Shown: positions 44,281 through 56,128 of the stretch, one piece after another | Layout of the letters: each line of letters starts with the position of its first letter | How positions within the stretch are numbered: position 1 is the stretch's first letter | From: Rugalucina vietnamica | Taxonomy: Eukaryota > Mollusca > Bivalvia > Lucinida > Lucinidae | DNA length: 64,000 nucleotides | Assembly: GCA_964017185.1 (NCBI GenBank) | Contig: OZ024884.1 | Coordinates: 13,369,548-13,433,547, forward strand | Reading direction: 5' to 3' | The notes under the pieces: model-generated | Told to the model about the DNA's origin: nothing | The model's input: the letters and a program-made list of their open reading frames with translations, nothing else | The model's database searches: none | Position numbers and translations under genes: made by a program

Positions 44281-44826
44281 GTGACTGGTAACTGTGTTTT
44301 CTTAAATACGCCCATAGTTTTAAATGTTTCATGGACTCTTATTTATGTACTTTTTGTTGTATTTTGTGTGTTCAAGCGAGTTGTAAGATACTTTTACGCG
44401 GCTATTTGGTTTGGTGAGCTTAATTGCCATAGTAAAAAAATGGACCACATGTGTGAATATCGCCTTGGCCACCGGAAAGTGGCTACGAAGTACAACAGTG
44501 CAAAGACGCATGTTATACAGACTACTTACGTTTCGGTTCGAGAATGTTACCTCTGTGGGAAAATAAAACCAGAAACACCCGCCGATGAATTCGTTTCAAT
44601 CAGGACTAATGAGTGTTTTGACTTGATAATAAAATTCAGAATCATGGAAGAGGATGAAGTATTTAATGAACGACCACTTACTTGTAACTGGATGGACTTT
44701 ATTCCAATGTCTAAAAAAGAAGATCCGCTGTTTATACGGACAAGTAAAATTAAAGAGACAAACTGCCAATGTAAATCTTGTAGTTTCTTGAAGCTTTACG
44801 TTGACTTTGTAGAAATACAACGATAG
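44281..44826 (+). CDS. Open frame conserved in both arms, left copy (unknown function)
   Basis: A 181-codon open frame whose first ATG is at 44440, giving 128 residues (MDHMCEYRLGHRKVATKYNS onward). Upstream codons would encode a hydrophobic stretch but begin with GTG. The 128-residue part has a 'CYLCGKIKP' knuckle and a 'NCQCKSC' cluster near the C-terminus, possibly zinc-binding. The predicted protein is identical to the right-arm copy, and the base difference I noticed is synonymous. No family recognised. Confidence 0.45.
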   Translation: MTGNCVFLNTPIVLNVSWTLIYVLFVVFCVFKRVVRYFYAAIWFGELNCHSKKMDHMCEYRLGHRKVATKYNSAKTHVIQTTYVSVRECYLCGKIKPETPADEFVSIRTNECFDLIIKFRIMEEDEVFNERPLTCNWMDFIPMSKKEDPLFIRTSKIKETNCQCKSCSFLKLYVDFVEIQR

Positions 44827-45058
44827 AACAAATTTAATTGATACTTCATGTACATGTAAGCCTTGTATTTTGTTTGTCGTATATTTTAAGCGTGTATCGT
44901 GTATGTATAAATATATATCGTATGAATGAAGGTATTTCTAGTCTTGCTTACTGTTTACCCAATGCGCAAACAAGAAAATGACATGTCGAAAATACATTGT
45001 CTTTTTTTAGACAAGTCATATTTTTTGTCGCATGATCATCAACATATACATTAACCAT

Positions 45059-45277
45059 TCATTTTTTTTTCTCACAAACTCTCCGGACACCCAAGCCCGC
45101 TTCGTTTCCGTCTCGTTTTCTTCTCCTCACACAAATGCCCATCACGAGCTTATATAAACCCTTTTTTATAAACCTTAAAATACAGTTGCACTGTCTCACA
45201 TTATTTCTTGTTACTTTTGCGAAAGATGGATATTCTTCGACCATTCTTTCCTGAAAGTCCAGAGCTGAATTGCACAT
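45059..45277 (-). CDS. Small basic open frame, left arm
   Basis: 72 residues, ATG start, strongly basic C-terminal half (VMGICVRRRKRDGNEAG, ending CEKKK). The right-arm counterpart at 50350-50568 differs at one residue (Gln versus Lys). No known domain. It could be chance coding sequence. Confidence 0.25.
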   Translation of the reverse strand: MCNSALDFQERMVEEYPSFAKVTRNNVRQCNCILRFIKKGLYKLVMGICVRRRKRDGNEAGLGVRRVCEKKK

Positions 45278-45760
45278 CTAAGCGTACGCTGCCTCCTTCA
45301 CCAAAGTCAGGAACTCGCCATGGTGTGAGAGGACATGTTCCAACTAGAAGGCGAAGCTAGTGCTGCCGCTTATAAAGTGTTTCAAGTCCAGCTTATTGCC
45401 TTCGTCCTGACCCTATTTCTCATCAGAACTCATTAGTAAATTAAAATAGGCTTTGATTCATAATCGCAATACCACCAGCATGCGTTACTTATTGAATATA
45501 GTGTTAGAATCAGCACCAGGAAATGTCTGCTCGATTAGTCCACCCCTCTTTTTTGGACGTAGGAGAGATGATGATACCAATACGAAATATGTAGCCATAC
45601 AGGCATGGACCCCACCCCCTAAAAAAACAGGAGGTGTGATCAGGTGATCGCGAAAATGTGAACATCACCTGCCCATTATAATGCACCAGCCATGTCCATA
45701 TGACTGATTACAAAGCCGAGAAAATGGTAAGTAACGAATGTCCGGTAATTGAAAGCCTTA

Positions 45761-45924
45761 TTAATTATTGGCAATTGGCATAAGGTCAGTCACAAGTTTA
45801 GACGCGGCCACGCTGTAGGGATCATCAAGATCATGTTGTCTCCCATAGAACTTTTTAAGAGTTGACACAAGCTTTGTCCTGCGATATCCCTTTGACAACA
45901 ATTTGCTAGTGAGTAACTTTGATA
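45761..45924 (-). pseudogene. Retroelement C-terminal remnant at inner end of the left arm
   Basis: Encodes 'KLLTSKLLSKGYRRTKLVST' and 'LKKFYGRQHDLDDPY', the same sequence as in the right arm (49783-49946). The arm similarity stops inside this phrase, so the inverted repeat begins within a retroelement fragment. Confidence 0.65.
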
Positions 45925-46784
45925 TTAAACATGAATTACTTGTCTTTTGGGAAGTGTCGTTATCCCGCTGCGGCGTTATGCCCCTATCCCGCGGCGATTG
46001 CGGCGTTTTAACATCGTACCGCGTCGACGGGGATTGTTCAGTCGCGGTGACGATTGAAGCCATACCCGTGGCGTAAATAAACAATAGAGAAACTCGTGTT
46101 AAGAAATATAAAACATAGGTTACAATCTATAACATAAATAACAGAAAGCATGGTTGGCAAATATAAGTGAGGTGATTACAGTGCTAGATTTGACAGAACA
46201 AATAAAATGCTCAAGGCAAAGTTAACAGCCAAATAATATTCGGTTGGTCACAAATTCATAAACATAATCATTGTAAAACACTTGGTTAAATGAAAACCAA
46301 AACAGTGATTCAGCCTCGTACATTTTATCAATTAAGTTTTTTTTCTCGCCTGTTTTTTTTTTCTTTTTTTTTTTTTTAGTGGAATCTTTTTTTTTGATTA
46401 CGCTGCTTCCTGATCCTAGGACGTAGATCTTTAAAATCATTAAAATGTAACAGATTATCTTTCTGGAGTAAGCCAGTAGAAGAAAAAAAAACATACTTCA
46501 CATTGACCTGACTGCTTAGCAATGCAGTCAAGACGAGTCGTCATGTTGAGACACAGATATCATAAGCACTCTTACAGCGACAGAGTCAGTCAAAAATTAC
46601 CACAGAATTATGCAACTTATTCGCCACCGCGGGACGCCGCAATCGCCGCGGGATAGGGGCATAACGCCGCGGCGGGATAACGACACGCCGCCGCCTGCGG
46701 CGGCGGGAATACAACATACTGATGCCGCCTTCGGCGGCGTTGAATACGCCGCCGCCGCCGCCGCCGTCGCCGCCGCCGCCGCCT

Positions 46785-46818
<34 letters not shown>

Positions 46819-48250
46819 AGCGTAGAGTGTCCACCAGTTGGAAAATGGCTATTCACTCGATATGTTTTCCTTGTATCTAGTACAAGCTGTACGTGATTGT
46901 CAAATTAGTTTTGAGTGAGAATTTCTTTCGGATTGCGCCATTTACTGATTAGTGCTTACTTTTACCTTTTTAAAGTGACTTTATCGACGTGTGATGACCA
47001 TACTGTATTTATTTTCTTCGGTAAAATCTCTTGGTTGTACAGAACTGACCATACTGTATACAGAACTGACCATACTGTATTTATTTTCTTTGTTGTTGTT
47101 TGTTTGTTTGTTTGTTTCTTTTTTCTCGTAGAGTAGGATCCTACTGGAACTGCCAAAACACATAGGATGTGTTCGCCTTCTTTAGGCAAAATTTATCACT
47201 AGTTGACGTCTGATTACTGATCAACTACTTAGACCTGAGCCTGGCTAAGAAAAGTGACTTTAGTCCACTCATCCGCTCTAAAAAGACATAGTTATTATCC
47301 AAGAATCATTTGATGCACTTTTAGGGTGCTATGACATCCTCATGTAGACTAGAAGTCTCACGAAATTGAGGCAACGTCCATACATAATCTTGTTTGTCGA
47401 ATTTGTCGTAAAACAACAAATCAATCAAATAAGGCTTAGGACAGAAAAACGAAGCAGAAAATTGTTTAAAAGTTTTAATGAATACATAATAATGACGATA
47501 TGTATATAAAATAAAATGCATTCCGTTCATGTAAAAGCTGTTGGTGAAACACTGATTTGAGAATGGAAACATGAAGTGCCTTTGACACAATGAGTCAAAG
47601 AACATGTGGCATTGATGATGTGAAACACGTCAGGAAAGTGTTGCCATACTTCTAAATTATCATATCATCTAACGAACATTTCAATGAGCTAATATTTCAG
47701 GGGTCAGAAGGGATGATACTGATCTATCTTTACTATCAATATCAACATGATGATCTAATATCTAAGATCACGTGATTTCTAGACAGTCTTGTTTACAATG
47801 CAAGAAAGGCTAAAATAAAAAGGATAAACATAGCATTGACAATGGATGTCATATTTGTAGTATATACACAATGAAATGAGGGAAAATTGGATGCATAATA
47901 TACGATGAAACTGTAATTTTATCAGTCAGACTTGTTATGATCTTCATTTGAACCAAGCATTAGCAGGTAACTCGACTTGCAAGGCATATTATAGATGTCG
48001 AGAATGTAATCCGTAGATAGATAAAGCAAAACAAAAGGGCAGATTATTTACATGCGAAGAACAGTACTACAAATTTGTAAGGGTTACTTCAAAGAAAACC
48101 ACCTCTGTGTCATGGTCAGAGTAGAGGAAACGAGCAAGCCTGATTCAATGAATAAACGAAATGGGCTCAATTAAGTATATATTTTCGATTTTGAGTGCAG
48201 ACAAGATGACCAAATAGCCCAGGTAAGACGTTCCAACTGAGGAAAATCTA
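45925..48250. other. Centre of the inverted repeat: non-coding and repeat debris
   Basis: No gene seen. It includes inverted copies of a GC-rich block ('GCGGGATAGGGGCATAACGC' at about 46645 and its complement at about 45980). A degraded family C copy lies at 46826-46975 on the minus strand. Short tandem copies of 'CAGAACTGACCATACTGTAT' lie at 47036-47085. Confidence 0.5.
46741..46819. repeat. (CCG)n trinucleotide repeat
   Basis: About 26 CCG/GCC units with a few interruptions, preceded by more GC-rich palindromic sequence from 46623. It creates poly-Gly, poly-Arg and poly-Ala frames, which are artefacts. Confidence 0.95.
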
Positions 48251-48253
48251 CAT

Positions 48254-48457
48254 GTGGAACATTTGCACACGTGCCATATATCTGCCTCGTACCTAGATTG
48301 TTATCTTAATATTGACAATGGAAAGCTTATTACTAGGCTTGTTGTCAAGAGGGATGACTTCAATTTCCCAATAGTTAACTTTCCATTTATGAGTAGCAAT
48401 ATGCCATCAGCACCTGCTTACGGAGTATATGTCTCTCAGCTAGTTCGCTATGCTAAA
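48254..48457 (+). pseudogene. Retroelement ('KRDDFNFPIVNFPF' type) RT C-terminal fragment, first part
   Basis: 'ASYLDCYLNIDNGKLITRL', 'KRDDFNFPIVNFPFMSSN' and 'APAYGVYVSQLVRYAKK'. I recognise this as the segment after the RT core of a retroelement family widespread in invertebrates, perhaps a Naiad-type Penelope relative, but that label is unverified. It is interrupted by a family C insertion. It is a fossil fragment. Confidence 0.6.
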
Positions 48458-48874
48458 AAGGTACAAGTAGGCAAAGATCAGGAAAAGGCGCAATCAGAAA
48501 AAGATTCCCACTCCAAAAACCGAGGTTGGAAAAAACCAAACTAACAATCAGGTACTTATACCATGAAACATATCGTAAGCCGAATGAGCAGCTATTTTCC
48601 CAATAGGTGGCCACCCAGTTACCTTAACTTAACTAAAAATATGAAAACATACATAAGGCGCCAACAGCACAAAAAATTTTAAATACTAAGACATAAAACA
48701 AAAAGAACCACTACAGAAGTATCGACTTGGAACGATCAGTAACACAAAGTTACTGGCGGGCTTAAACCGGTTTTACTGGTACCTAACCTCACCCTCATCT
48801 TCTGCAGTGGTTCACAACATTTAGTTAGTTCTTCGGTCCTCGTCGTGAATCTCTAACTAGTCAATGAATCATTA
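48458..48874 (+). repeat. Interspersed family C, copy 5 (full length)
   Basis: Begins 'AAAGGTACAAGTAGGCAAAG' and ends 'GAATCTCTAACTAGTCAATG'. It is inserted in the retroelement fragment and therefore younger than it. Confidence 0.75.
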
Positions 48875-48889
48875 AGAACAAACAAATAA

Positions 48890-49640
48890 ATCATGATAAA
48901 CATCCTGATGAATCAAAAACCAGGACTCACAGATTCAGTAAGCTGCCCGACGATGGAGATCCCTGGGCGCCGAATAACCTACTAACTCCGGAGCAAAAGA
49001 AAAACACCAGTTGGACCCCGGTGGGCCAAGCAACAGACAAGAAGCTCCGGCCCCAACCAACTAAAATGAATAGCTTTAAGTCGGGGCCATCATAGAGTCT
49101 GACGCCCGACCCACCGGCGTGCAATTAAAGAAGGCAGCATAGTTATCAACCATGATTGGGTTAAAAACTAAGCATGCAGACTGTCGCATAACATTCAAGT
49201 TATAACCTATACGTCTGTAACGTGATATGATTTTTCCGAACTGAAGAGAAAAATCATTTATTCCTTTAAGTTTCTTTAATTTGTAAACCAAGTCACCATA
49301 AAATTCAGGTTCCGAAAGGCCCTCACTTAAAAGTGTCTTTAACCCAACATTATATTTGGAAATCAATTCATAGTGTCTACGATAAAATTTAGAAAAGGTT
49401 TTTCGAAGTTTATGATACCGATAGCCCTGTTGGAGAAGTTTTGCCGTTAAACATTTATTTCGAGCGTTGAAGTCTGTAACATGATTGCAGACTCTAGCAA
49501 ACCTAATAAGTTGCGAAATGTATACACCATAAGAAGCACGACGAGGAACGTCACCATCCAAAAAAGGAAAATTTACTATATCAAAATCAAAGTCATCGCG
49601 CTTATCATAAATTTTAGAAGAAACAAATCCATTTGCAAGA
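48890..49640 (-). pseudogene. Second retroelement C-terminal fragment, opposite orientation
   Basis: On the minus strand: 'KIYDKRDDFDFDIVNFPFLD', 'ASYGVYISQLIRFARVCNHV', 'AKLLQQGYRYHKLRKTFSKF', 'SACLVFNPIMVDNYAAFF' and 'CTPVGRASDSMMAPT'. It is the same family as the plus-strand fragment but a different copy, and extends further downstream. Fossil fragment. Confidence 0.65.
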
Positions 49641-49731
49641 AACAAATCCATTTGCAACCATCCATTAGAAGAAACAAATCCATTTGCAACAGAAAGCCGC
49701 AAATTTTAGAAGAAACAAATCCATTTACATC
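49612..49731. repeat. Short tandem array of GAAACAAATCCATTTGCA units
   Basis: The unit AGAAACAAATCCATTTGCA recurs four to five times with spacers, forming the junction between the minus-strand fragment and the resumed plus-strand fragment. Confidence 0.75.
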
Positions 49732-49745
49732 GTAGGAAGTTTGTC

Positions 49746-49946
49746 TTGGAAGCCTGCTGTAACTACGAAGACTTTGTTGATAGGGGGAAGTTACTCACCA
49801 GCAAATTGTTGTCAAAGGGATATCGCAGGACGAAGCTTGTGTCAACTCTTAAAAAGTTCTATGGGAGACAACATGATCTTGATGATCCCTACAGCGTGGC
49901 CGCGTCTAAACTTGTGACTGACCTTATGCCAATTGCCAATAATTAA
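49746..49946 (+). pseudogene. Retroelement C-terminal fragment, second part
   Basis: 'EACCNYEDFVDRGKLLTSK', 'LLSKGYRRTKLVSTLKKFYG' and 'KLVTDLMPIANN'. From 49783 onward it is part of the right arm of the giant inverted repeat. Confidence 0.6.
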
Positions 49947-50349
49947 TAAGGCTTTCAATTACCGGACATTCGTTACTTACCATTTTCTCGGCTTTGTAAT
50001 CAGTCATATGGACATGGCTGGTGCATTATAATGGGCAGGTGATGTTCACATTTTCGCGATCACCTGATCACACCTCCTGTTTTTTTAGGGGGTGGGGTCC
50101 ATGCCTGTATGGCTACATATTTCGTATTGGTATCATCATCTCTCCTACGTCCAAAAAAGAGGGGTGGACTAATCGAGCTATTTTAATTTACTAATGAGTT
50201 CTGATGAGAAATAGGGTCAGGACGAAGGCAATAAGCTGGACTTGAAACACTTTATAAGCGGCAGCACTAGCTTCGCCTTCTAGTTGGAACATGTCCTCTC
50301 ACACCATGGCGAGTTCCTGACTTTGGTGAAGGAGGCAGCGTACGCTTAG

Positions 50350-50568
50350 ATGTGCAATTCAGCTCTGGACTTTCAGGAAAGAATGGTCGAAGAATATCCA
50401 TCTTTCGCAAAAGTAACAAGAAATAATGTGAGAAAATGCAACTGTATTTTAAGGTTTATAAAAAAGGGTTTATATAAGCTCGTGATGGGCATTTGTGTGA
50501 GGAGAAGAAAACGAGACGGAAACGAAGCGGGCTTGGGTGTCCGGAGAGTTTGTGAGAAAAAAAAATGA
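50350..50568 (+). CDS. Small basic open frame, right arm
   Basis: Mirror of 45059-45277, one residue different. See that entry. Function unknown. Confidence 0.25.
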   Translation: MCNSALDFQERMVEEYPSFAKVTRNNVRKCNCILRFIKKGLYKLVMGICVRRRKRDGNEAGLGVRRVCEKKK

Positions 50569-50804
50569 ATGGTTAATGTATATGTTGATGATCATGCGAC
50601 AAAAAATATGACTTGTCTAAAAAAAGACAATGTATTTTCGACATGTCATTTTCTTGTTTGCGCATTGGGTAAACAGTAAGCAAGACTAGAAATACCTTCA
50701 TTCATTCATACGATATATATTTATACATACACGATACACGCTTAAAATATACGACAAACAAAATACAAGGCTTACATGTACATGAAGTATCAATTAAATT
50801 TGTT

Positions 50805-51350
50805 CTATCGTTGTATTTCTACAAAGTCAACGTAAAGCTTCAAGAAACTACAAGATTTACATTGGCAGTTTGTCTCTTTAATTTTACTTGTCCGTATAAA
50901 CAGCGGATCTTCTTTTTTAGACATTGGAATAAAGTCCATCCAGTTACAAGTAAGTGGTCGTTCATTAAATACTTCATCCTCTTCCATGATTCTGAATTTT
51001 ATTATCAAGTCAAAACACTCATTAGTCCTGATTGAAACGAATTCATCGGCGGGTGTTTCTGGTTTTATTTTCCCACAGAGGTAACATTCTCGAACCGAAA
51101 CGTAAGTAGTCTGTATAACATGCGTCTTTGCGCTGTTGTACTTCGTAGCCACTTTCCGGTGGCCAAGGCGATATTCACACATGTGGTCCATTTTTTTACT
51201 ATGGCAATTAAGCTCACCAAACCAAATAGCCGCGTAAAAGTATCTTACAACTCGCTTGAACACACAAAATACAACAAAAAGTACATAAATAAGAGTCCAT
51301 GAAACATTTAAAACTATGGGCGTATTTAAGAAAACACAGTTACCAGTCAC
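50805..51350 (-). CDS. Open frame conserved in both arms, right copy (unknown function)
   Basis: Mirror of 44281-44826 with an identical 181-codon translation. The first ATG gives the same 128-residue protein with the CYLC and NCQCKSC clusters. Having two open copies fits either recent duplication or constraint. Confidence 0.45.
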   Translation of the reverse strand: MTGNCVFLNTPIVLNVSWTLIYVLFVVFCVFKRVVRYFYAAIWFGELNCHSKKMDHMCEYRLGHRKVATKYNSAKTHVIQTTYVSVRECYLCGKIKPETPADEFVSIRTNECFDLIIKFRIMEEDEVFNERPLTCNWMDFIPMSKKEDPLFIRTSKIKETNCQCKSCSFLKLYVDFVEIQR

Positions 51351-51357
51351 TGAAGTT

Positions 51358-51597
51358 TCAAAAATAGTTCATGTACCCGTTCGGGTTGCATTCAGAACAC
51401 ACCATAGACCCCTCCTGGTTTTGATGAGAATCTCCGCACAGTGTGACTTTGTCCAATTTTCCGTCGAGAAGTTCCTCAACGAGAAGCATGGCTGATTTCA
51501 GTTTCTCCCATTGAAGAAACGTAAGCGCTATGCCCGTTTTCGTCGGAATGAGTTCCTCGTAGCCGTCGGGGACAAACCAGCGTCGTATGTTTACCAG
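51358..51597 (-). pseudogene. PC4-like segment, right arm
   Basis: Mirror of 44034-44273. The same 'IRRWFVPDGYEELIPTK' and 'GIALTFLQWEKLK' phrases are seen. It lies just downstream of the same conserved neighbour frame, in the same relative order as in the left arm. Confidence 0.55.
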
Positions 51598-52175
51598 AGG
51601 GTAACCACTTTTTTACAGACACGTGATAGTTTCCGTATAAGTGTACCATGCAGCCCACCGGTTTTGAGTTCTTGTATTCCTCCACGGCACTGTCTATAAG
51701 ATCTAGACAACTGAACTGGTTCGAGATTTATTCGCATACTTTAACGTATCTGTTATTTCCGAGTTCGAAAAACACTTGCTCGTTCTCCATAATGTTTTCA
51801 GTTCAGAATCGATAGTAATAATAATCAACCGTACGCCGTCGCGTTCAATATATATAACAAACATGACGTCATTATGAATAGGTCCTAAAAGCAGTCGCTG
51901 ATCGATTCGTTGAAGTAGCGTAGGTAGGGTATGGCTCACGGTCGCGTGATGTCGATGACTCATAAGCTATGTCATGTGTTTGACAATTGGCCTTCCTGAC
52001 AAGAATAACACATTCTTCTAGTTACTAGAATCTTGCTTGAGCCAGAGATTGTTTGCCGGGAATCGTCTGTCTAAACCAATTATGGAAAGTCAACAGTCTG
52101 TCTCTGAACAAGTTCATTCCGTATAAATGAGGATCTGGTATGATATCCATGAAAAACGCGTATTAAATGAATGGA

Positions 52176-52176
52176 T

Positions 52177-52223
<47 letters not shown>
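52176..52223. repeat. (GTT)n microsatellite, right arm
   Basis: Mirror of the (AAC)n tract at 43408-43455, with the same number of units as far as I can count. Confidence 0.95.
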
Positions 52224-52227
<4 letters not shown>

Positions 52228-54585
52228 CACAGTGACAGCGAATGCGGCTAAGAGAGTTTGTAAAATACTTCGGGTTGGTTATAAGCGATTCGCTGCTTCT
52301 CTGGCTTCGAAAATCGTCTTGTAGTAAGGAATAACATTTTTAGCGACGTACTCGTGATAGTAACATTTTTAACCGACGTGTGAAACGAAGAAGGGACTAA
52401 CCATTGTCCATTGCTTTGACATCACATTGGTTCGATTAGCAATAAGTCACTTGCTATTGTGTGTTTTCTGACTTCGTATTGATCACAATCGGCGTCTTTC
52501 CCAAATTGAGTCCCCTCAATAGCAACACAACCATGGGTACTCTGCGTGTGAGTCTGTTTCCTCTAGAAAATATTTCAAGTAAGTAAGAATTTCTCCGTGA
52601 CCAGATAGAAACTTCTGAAACATGTTACGGCTGGAGTTTTTTTCTCTCCTCTGCATATTGTCTCGTAAGCCCAAGGCATACTACAGTTCTGAGCAAAATT
52701 TAAAAACGTTTCTTTTTTTCTAACAACTTTTATATATTTTTTTTATAGATGAGCATTTGTGCTCACCTATGCATAAGCGTTTTCGTCCAGAGGAAACATT
52801 TAAGAAATAGATCAGCTCTAGTAGTGAATTGTTGAGTAATATATCACTGTTTGGAGGTCAGTTGTAAAGCAGAGCAAATCACGAGCGCGCAGCATAGGGA
52901 AAAGGATTGGTGAGCCTAAAATTGTCGACGGCGTTGCCGCAAATGTGTATGTTTTCAATATTAAATGAGATTATAACATGTCAAATAAGACATGAGCACG
53001 CTTTTCACATTGCGTTCTTTAAGAGTCTAGAGCAAGTAGACATCTTGCAAAACGTGTGAGCTCCACTGGCAAGGTCAATGTGAGTGTGTAACGTAAACTT
53101 CGGATGCATATAAACTACAAAGATGATTGCCTATTCAATACGCAAAAATGATCGCGTTTGGGAGAACGGTGGTCTAGTGTGAAATACAAGTACATGTAAG
53201 TACCCTTGAACAATATGTGTTAAGCTCCCCTGAATATTGGTTAACACATATCAGGCGATACCCATGGGGTACTTTAGTCGTACTAGCACTTCTACAGGTA
53301 TTGGCCAATAAATTGTATAAAACATATAGGGAAAAAATATTTAACACTTCATAACTTTCTTATTTCTTATGATATTTTTATATCACGAACGGCGTTAGAA
53401 AGTATAATTCTTTATCTTTACCATAGGTTTTAAATTTTTGACGTAGCACTATTATAAAATGGTCTGTTTGAGGACGGCCGTCTTGTTGTACGCAATTTAA
53501 TTAAATATATAGCAAAATTTCCGTAAAACGCGGTTAATTACGCCTAGGTACATTACTTCAGCAACAATTTTAAGCTATAATTTTACATAAATGTTAGGCG
53601 TCACAAACGGTCCAATTTAGTACAAATATTATATTTTAATCTGGTGTATTTTTTATTTTTGTAGCTCAACGATAAATTGGTCTGTTTGAGCAAGGACCAA
53701 AAAAATAATAAATATTATTTTCTATCTGGAATTTCCGTGGGTATCCGTAAAATGCACCGATAAGACCCGACTTAATTTCCAGGTATTAATGCCGTGGGCG
53801 AAGATTATCGCTCTAATATGAAAATGAAATGTATTTGATGACTGAGGGTGTAATAAAGAATTTTATATGAATAAATTAATAGGCTTAAGTTTAGAGAGTG
53901 ATATTTTGCGGAAATAAAACATTAAACTTTACCATATTTTGTTCTCCTTTTTCGGCAGTAGATGCTGAATTGAAAACACAGATGTCAATTCGCTCATGAT
54001 TGCATAATGTCAATTAGTAATGACGCTGTGTTAAATTCGCAATCAAGTTCTACTCATTTTATTTATCATTTTATTTTTATGAGAATCTTTTTTATAATTA
54101 TTTCGTGAGGTATTTGTATTTTTCTTTTGATGCTGTAATCCGCAACAGGACGAGTGCTCGATATCTGCCATTCAAAGTCAATCCAAACAAAATAACAGCT
54201 TTTATTAGCTTTAATTAAAGAACAAAAACATCAAACATAAACGTTTAAAGCGATCATCGCCTGAACAACTGAATCCCGACAACAATTAAAGAAATGTACA
54301 TGTAATCCATTTAACTTAAGTATTTCACACATACTAGAGAATTGTAATTGAGCAAACCGAACGAGTTTAATTACTCATTTACCGAAAGCGGTGCATGGTG
54401 ATGACACTGTGCCATAACACATTATGCATGCCTTATTTAACCAAGGTGAAGAATTCAAAGATATTTAAAATCTATTTTTTAATATCTTTCTCAAAGCATT
54501 TTGACACGAAACAAAAACATTTAATCATTATACATCTATAGTAGTAGAGAAGACTCCTACATTTATCAACCTAAATATGTGTAAA

Positions 54586-54617
54586 TACGCATTCATTCAT
54601 TCATTCATTCATTCATT

Positions 54618-54669
<52 letters not shown>

Positions 54670-54690
54670 TTTTTCTTTCATTTCTTTCTA
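54586..54690. repeat. (CATT)n and (CTTT)n compound microsatellite
   Basis: About seven CATT units followed by about twenty CTTT units. Confidence 0.95.
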
Positions 54691-54769
54691 TCTGTCTTTC
54701 TTCTTATATGCGATATATGAAATTCTTGACGACAAAGAAATAATTTGAGATAATTCTCAATGAAAATGG

Positions 54770-54966
54770 CAAGTTCCTGCGTCTTTGTTTTCGCTTCATA
54801 GACAGAAAATTCCTCTTTTTCTTAAATACGAAGCTTCATAGATAGCAAATTCCTCTTCTTCTTAAATACGAAATTTCAAACTTCTAGCCTGCTTCTGTGA
54901 CTGTACAGGCTGGCTTGTGCCTGACCTGGTCTGAAACCAAACTTGTTTTCTCATGCGAAGGCTCAT
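54770..54966. mobile_element. MITE family B, copy 8 (one end lost)
   Basis: 'CCTGCGTCTTTGTTTTCGCT' through 'TTGTTTTCTCATGCGAAGGC'. A 30-40-bp internal piece ('AAATTCCTCTT..CTTAAATACGAA') is duplicated. Confidence 0.65.
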
Positions 54967-55131
54967 TTGGTATTTTATTCTTGTACATGAGATTGTTTCT
55001 TGGCCTACCTTAGAAAATAAACCGTTTGCATTATTGAGGCGTGTCAGGTTTACACCGCATGGTGCTTTAACAAAAAATGTAGTTTAATTAAACATGGAAT
55101 TTCGTTTTAAGAATCTAGATCTCTATATGCA

Positions 55132-55326
55132 GACTTGGCTAAGAGTAGCCTGCCTGATATGCAGAATCAGTTTTGTCTGTCAAAACAGCTTTCCTATGAC
55201 GCTGCCAAATTATCATGTGAGAATGTTTTTATAAGAAGCGTGACTTTAATACCTTGCGGCGACAGCCTAAATACGCTGGATGTCAGGTGTAATCCTTTTA
55301 ACTACCTTATAATCACCAAAGCGTGA
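55132..55326 (+). other. Possible terminal exon with four cysteines (weak)
   Basis: After an acceptor-like 'CTCTATATGCAG', an open frame encodes LAKSSLPDMQNQFCLSKQL to 'CNPFNYLIITKA' and a stop. There is no ATG. The cysteine spacing looks extracellular, but no partner exon or family is recognised. Confidence 0.2.
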
Positions 55327-55932
55327 AAACCTACTTTCTGGTCGGCATTTCTGACCATGTCAGACAAAGACCGGATTGGTTATCATTAAAACTGTATCAA
55401 GGTTGAACTGCATACTTGGGTCTTATGGAAAATGGTGTTTCAGGGCTGTGCAGGTCATCACCGCCCTTACACCGCCCTTACACCACCCGTTTGAGTATAG
55501 AAGTGAAGAATTTAATTCGATATATATAGACTGTGAATATCTAAGTTTTTTTTACCCAGCGAAAATGTATAAATATTCTAAATTCATTTATTTGGCACGA
55601 ATTACATTTAATTTCTATATAAAGAAAAACGAATTTATTTAATATTTTATGTGTGTCTTTCACATTCGGATCCTGATAGCCTTCTAAATTTATTTTTAAC
55701 AATATGATTACTACTGCGCAAATATTTTCAAAAGGGGAACAACACGTTTATTCTCCATATAAGGTTACAAACAACTTATGAAGTCTATTAAAATAATAAA
55801 TGCAGGTTCTTAAATCATCTTGAAAATGCATCTGCAAGACGAATGATTTGTTTACGTTGGTTCTCTGTTATATCCTGTATAAAATCATCCGAAGTGACAT
55901 GGGGGTAGCAGATGAATACCCCCGGTCCCTGC

Positions 55933-56128
55933 ATTACGAAAACTTGCCCATGCAATATACAGAGATTTATTTTAGCTATAAAAATTGAAAATTTTCATCT
56001 GAAAAAAATTGAATTTTTTCTTATTTTTGCTCAAAACATAGATTGTGGGTGCACGTTAGAACCGCCTCACCGAGGCCCACAATCTATACCCATGCATACC
56101 CCAGTTTTGCTATATAAAAGTGGGGTTC
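55933..56128. mobile_element. MITE family A, copy 8 (truncated)
   Basis: 'ATTACGAAAACTTGCCCATG' to 'TTTTGCTATATAAAAGTGGG'. The last 40 bp of the family are missing. Confidence 0.75.

Noticed and set aside
46586-46856. Poly-Gly, poly-Arg and poly-Ala frames
   Set aside because: Translation of the CCG repeat in different frames. No real protein.
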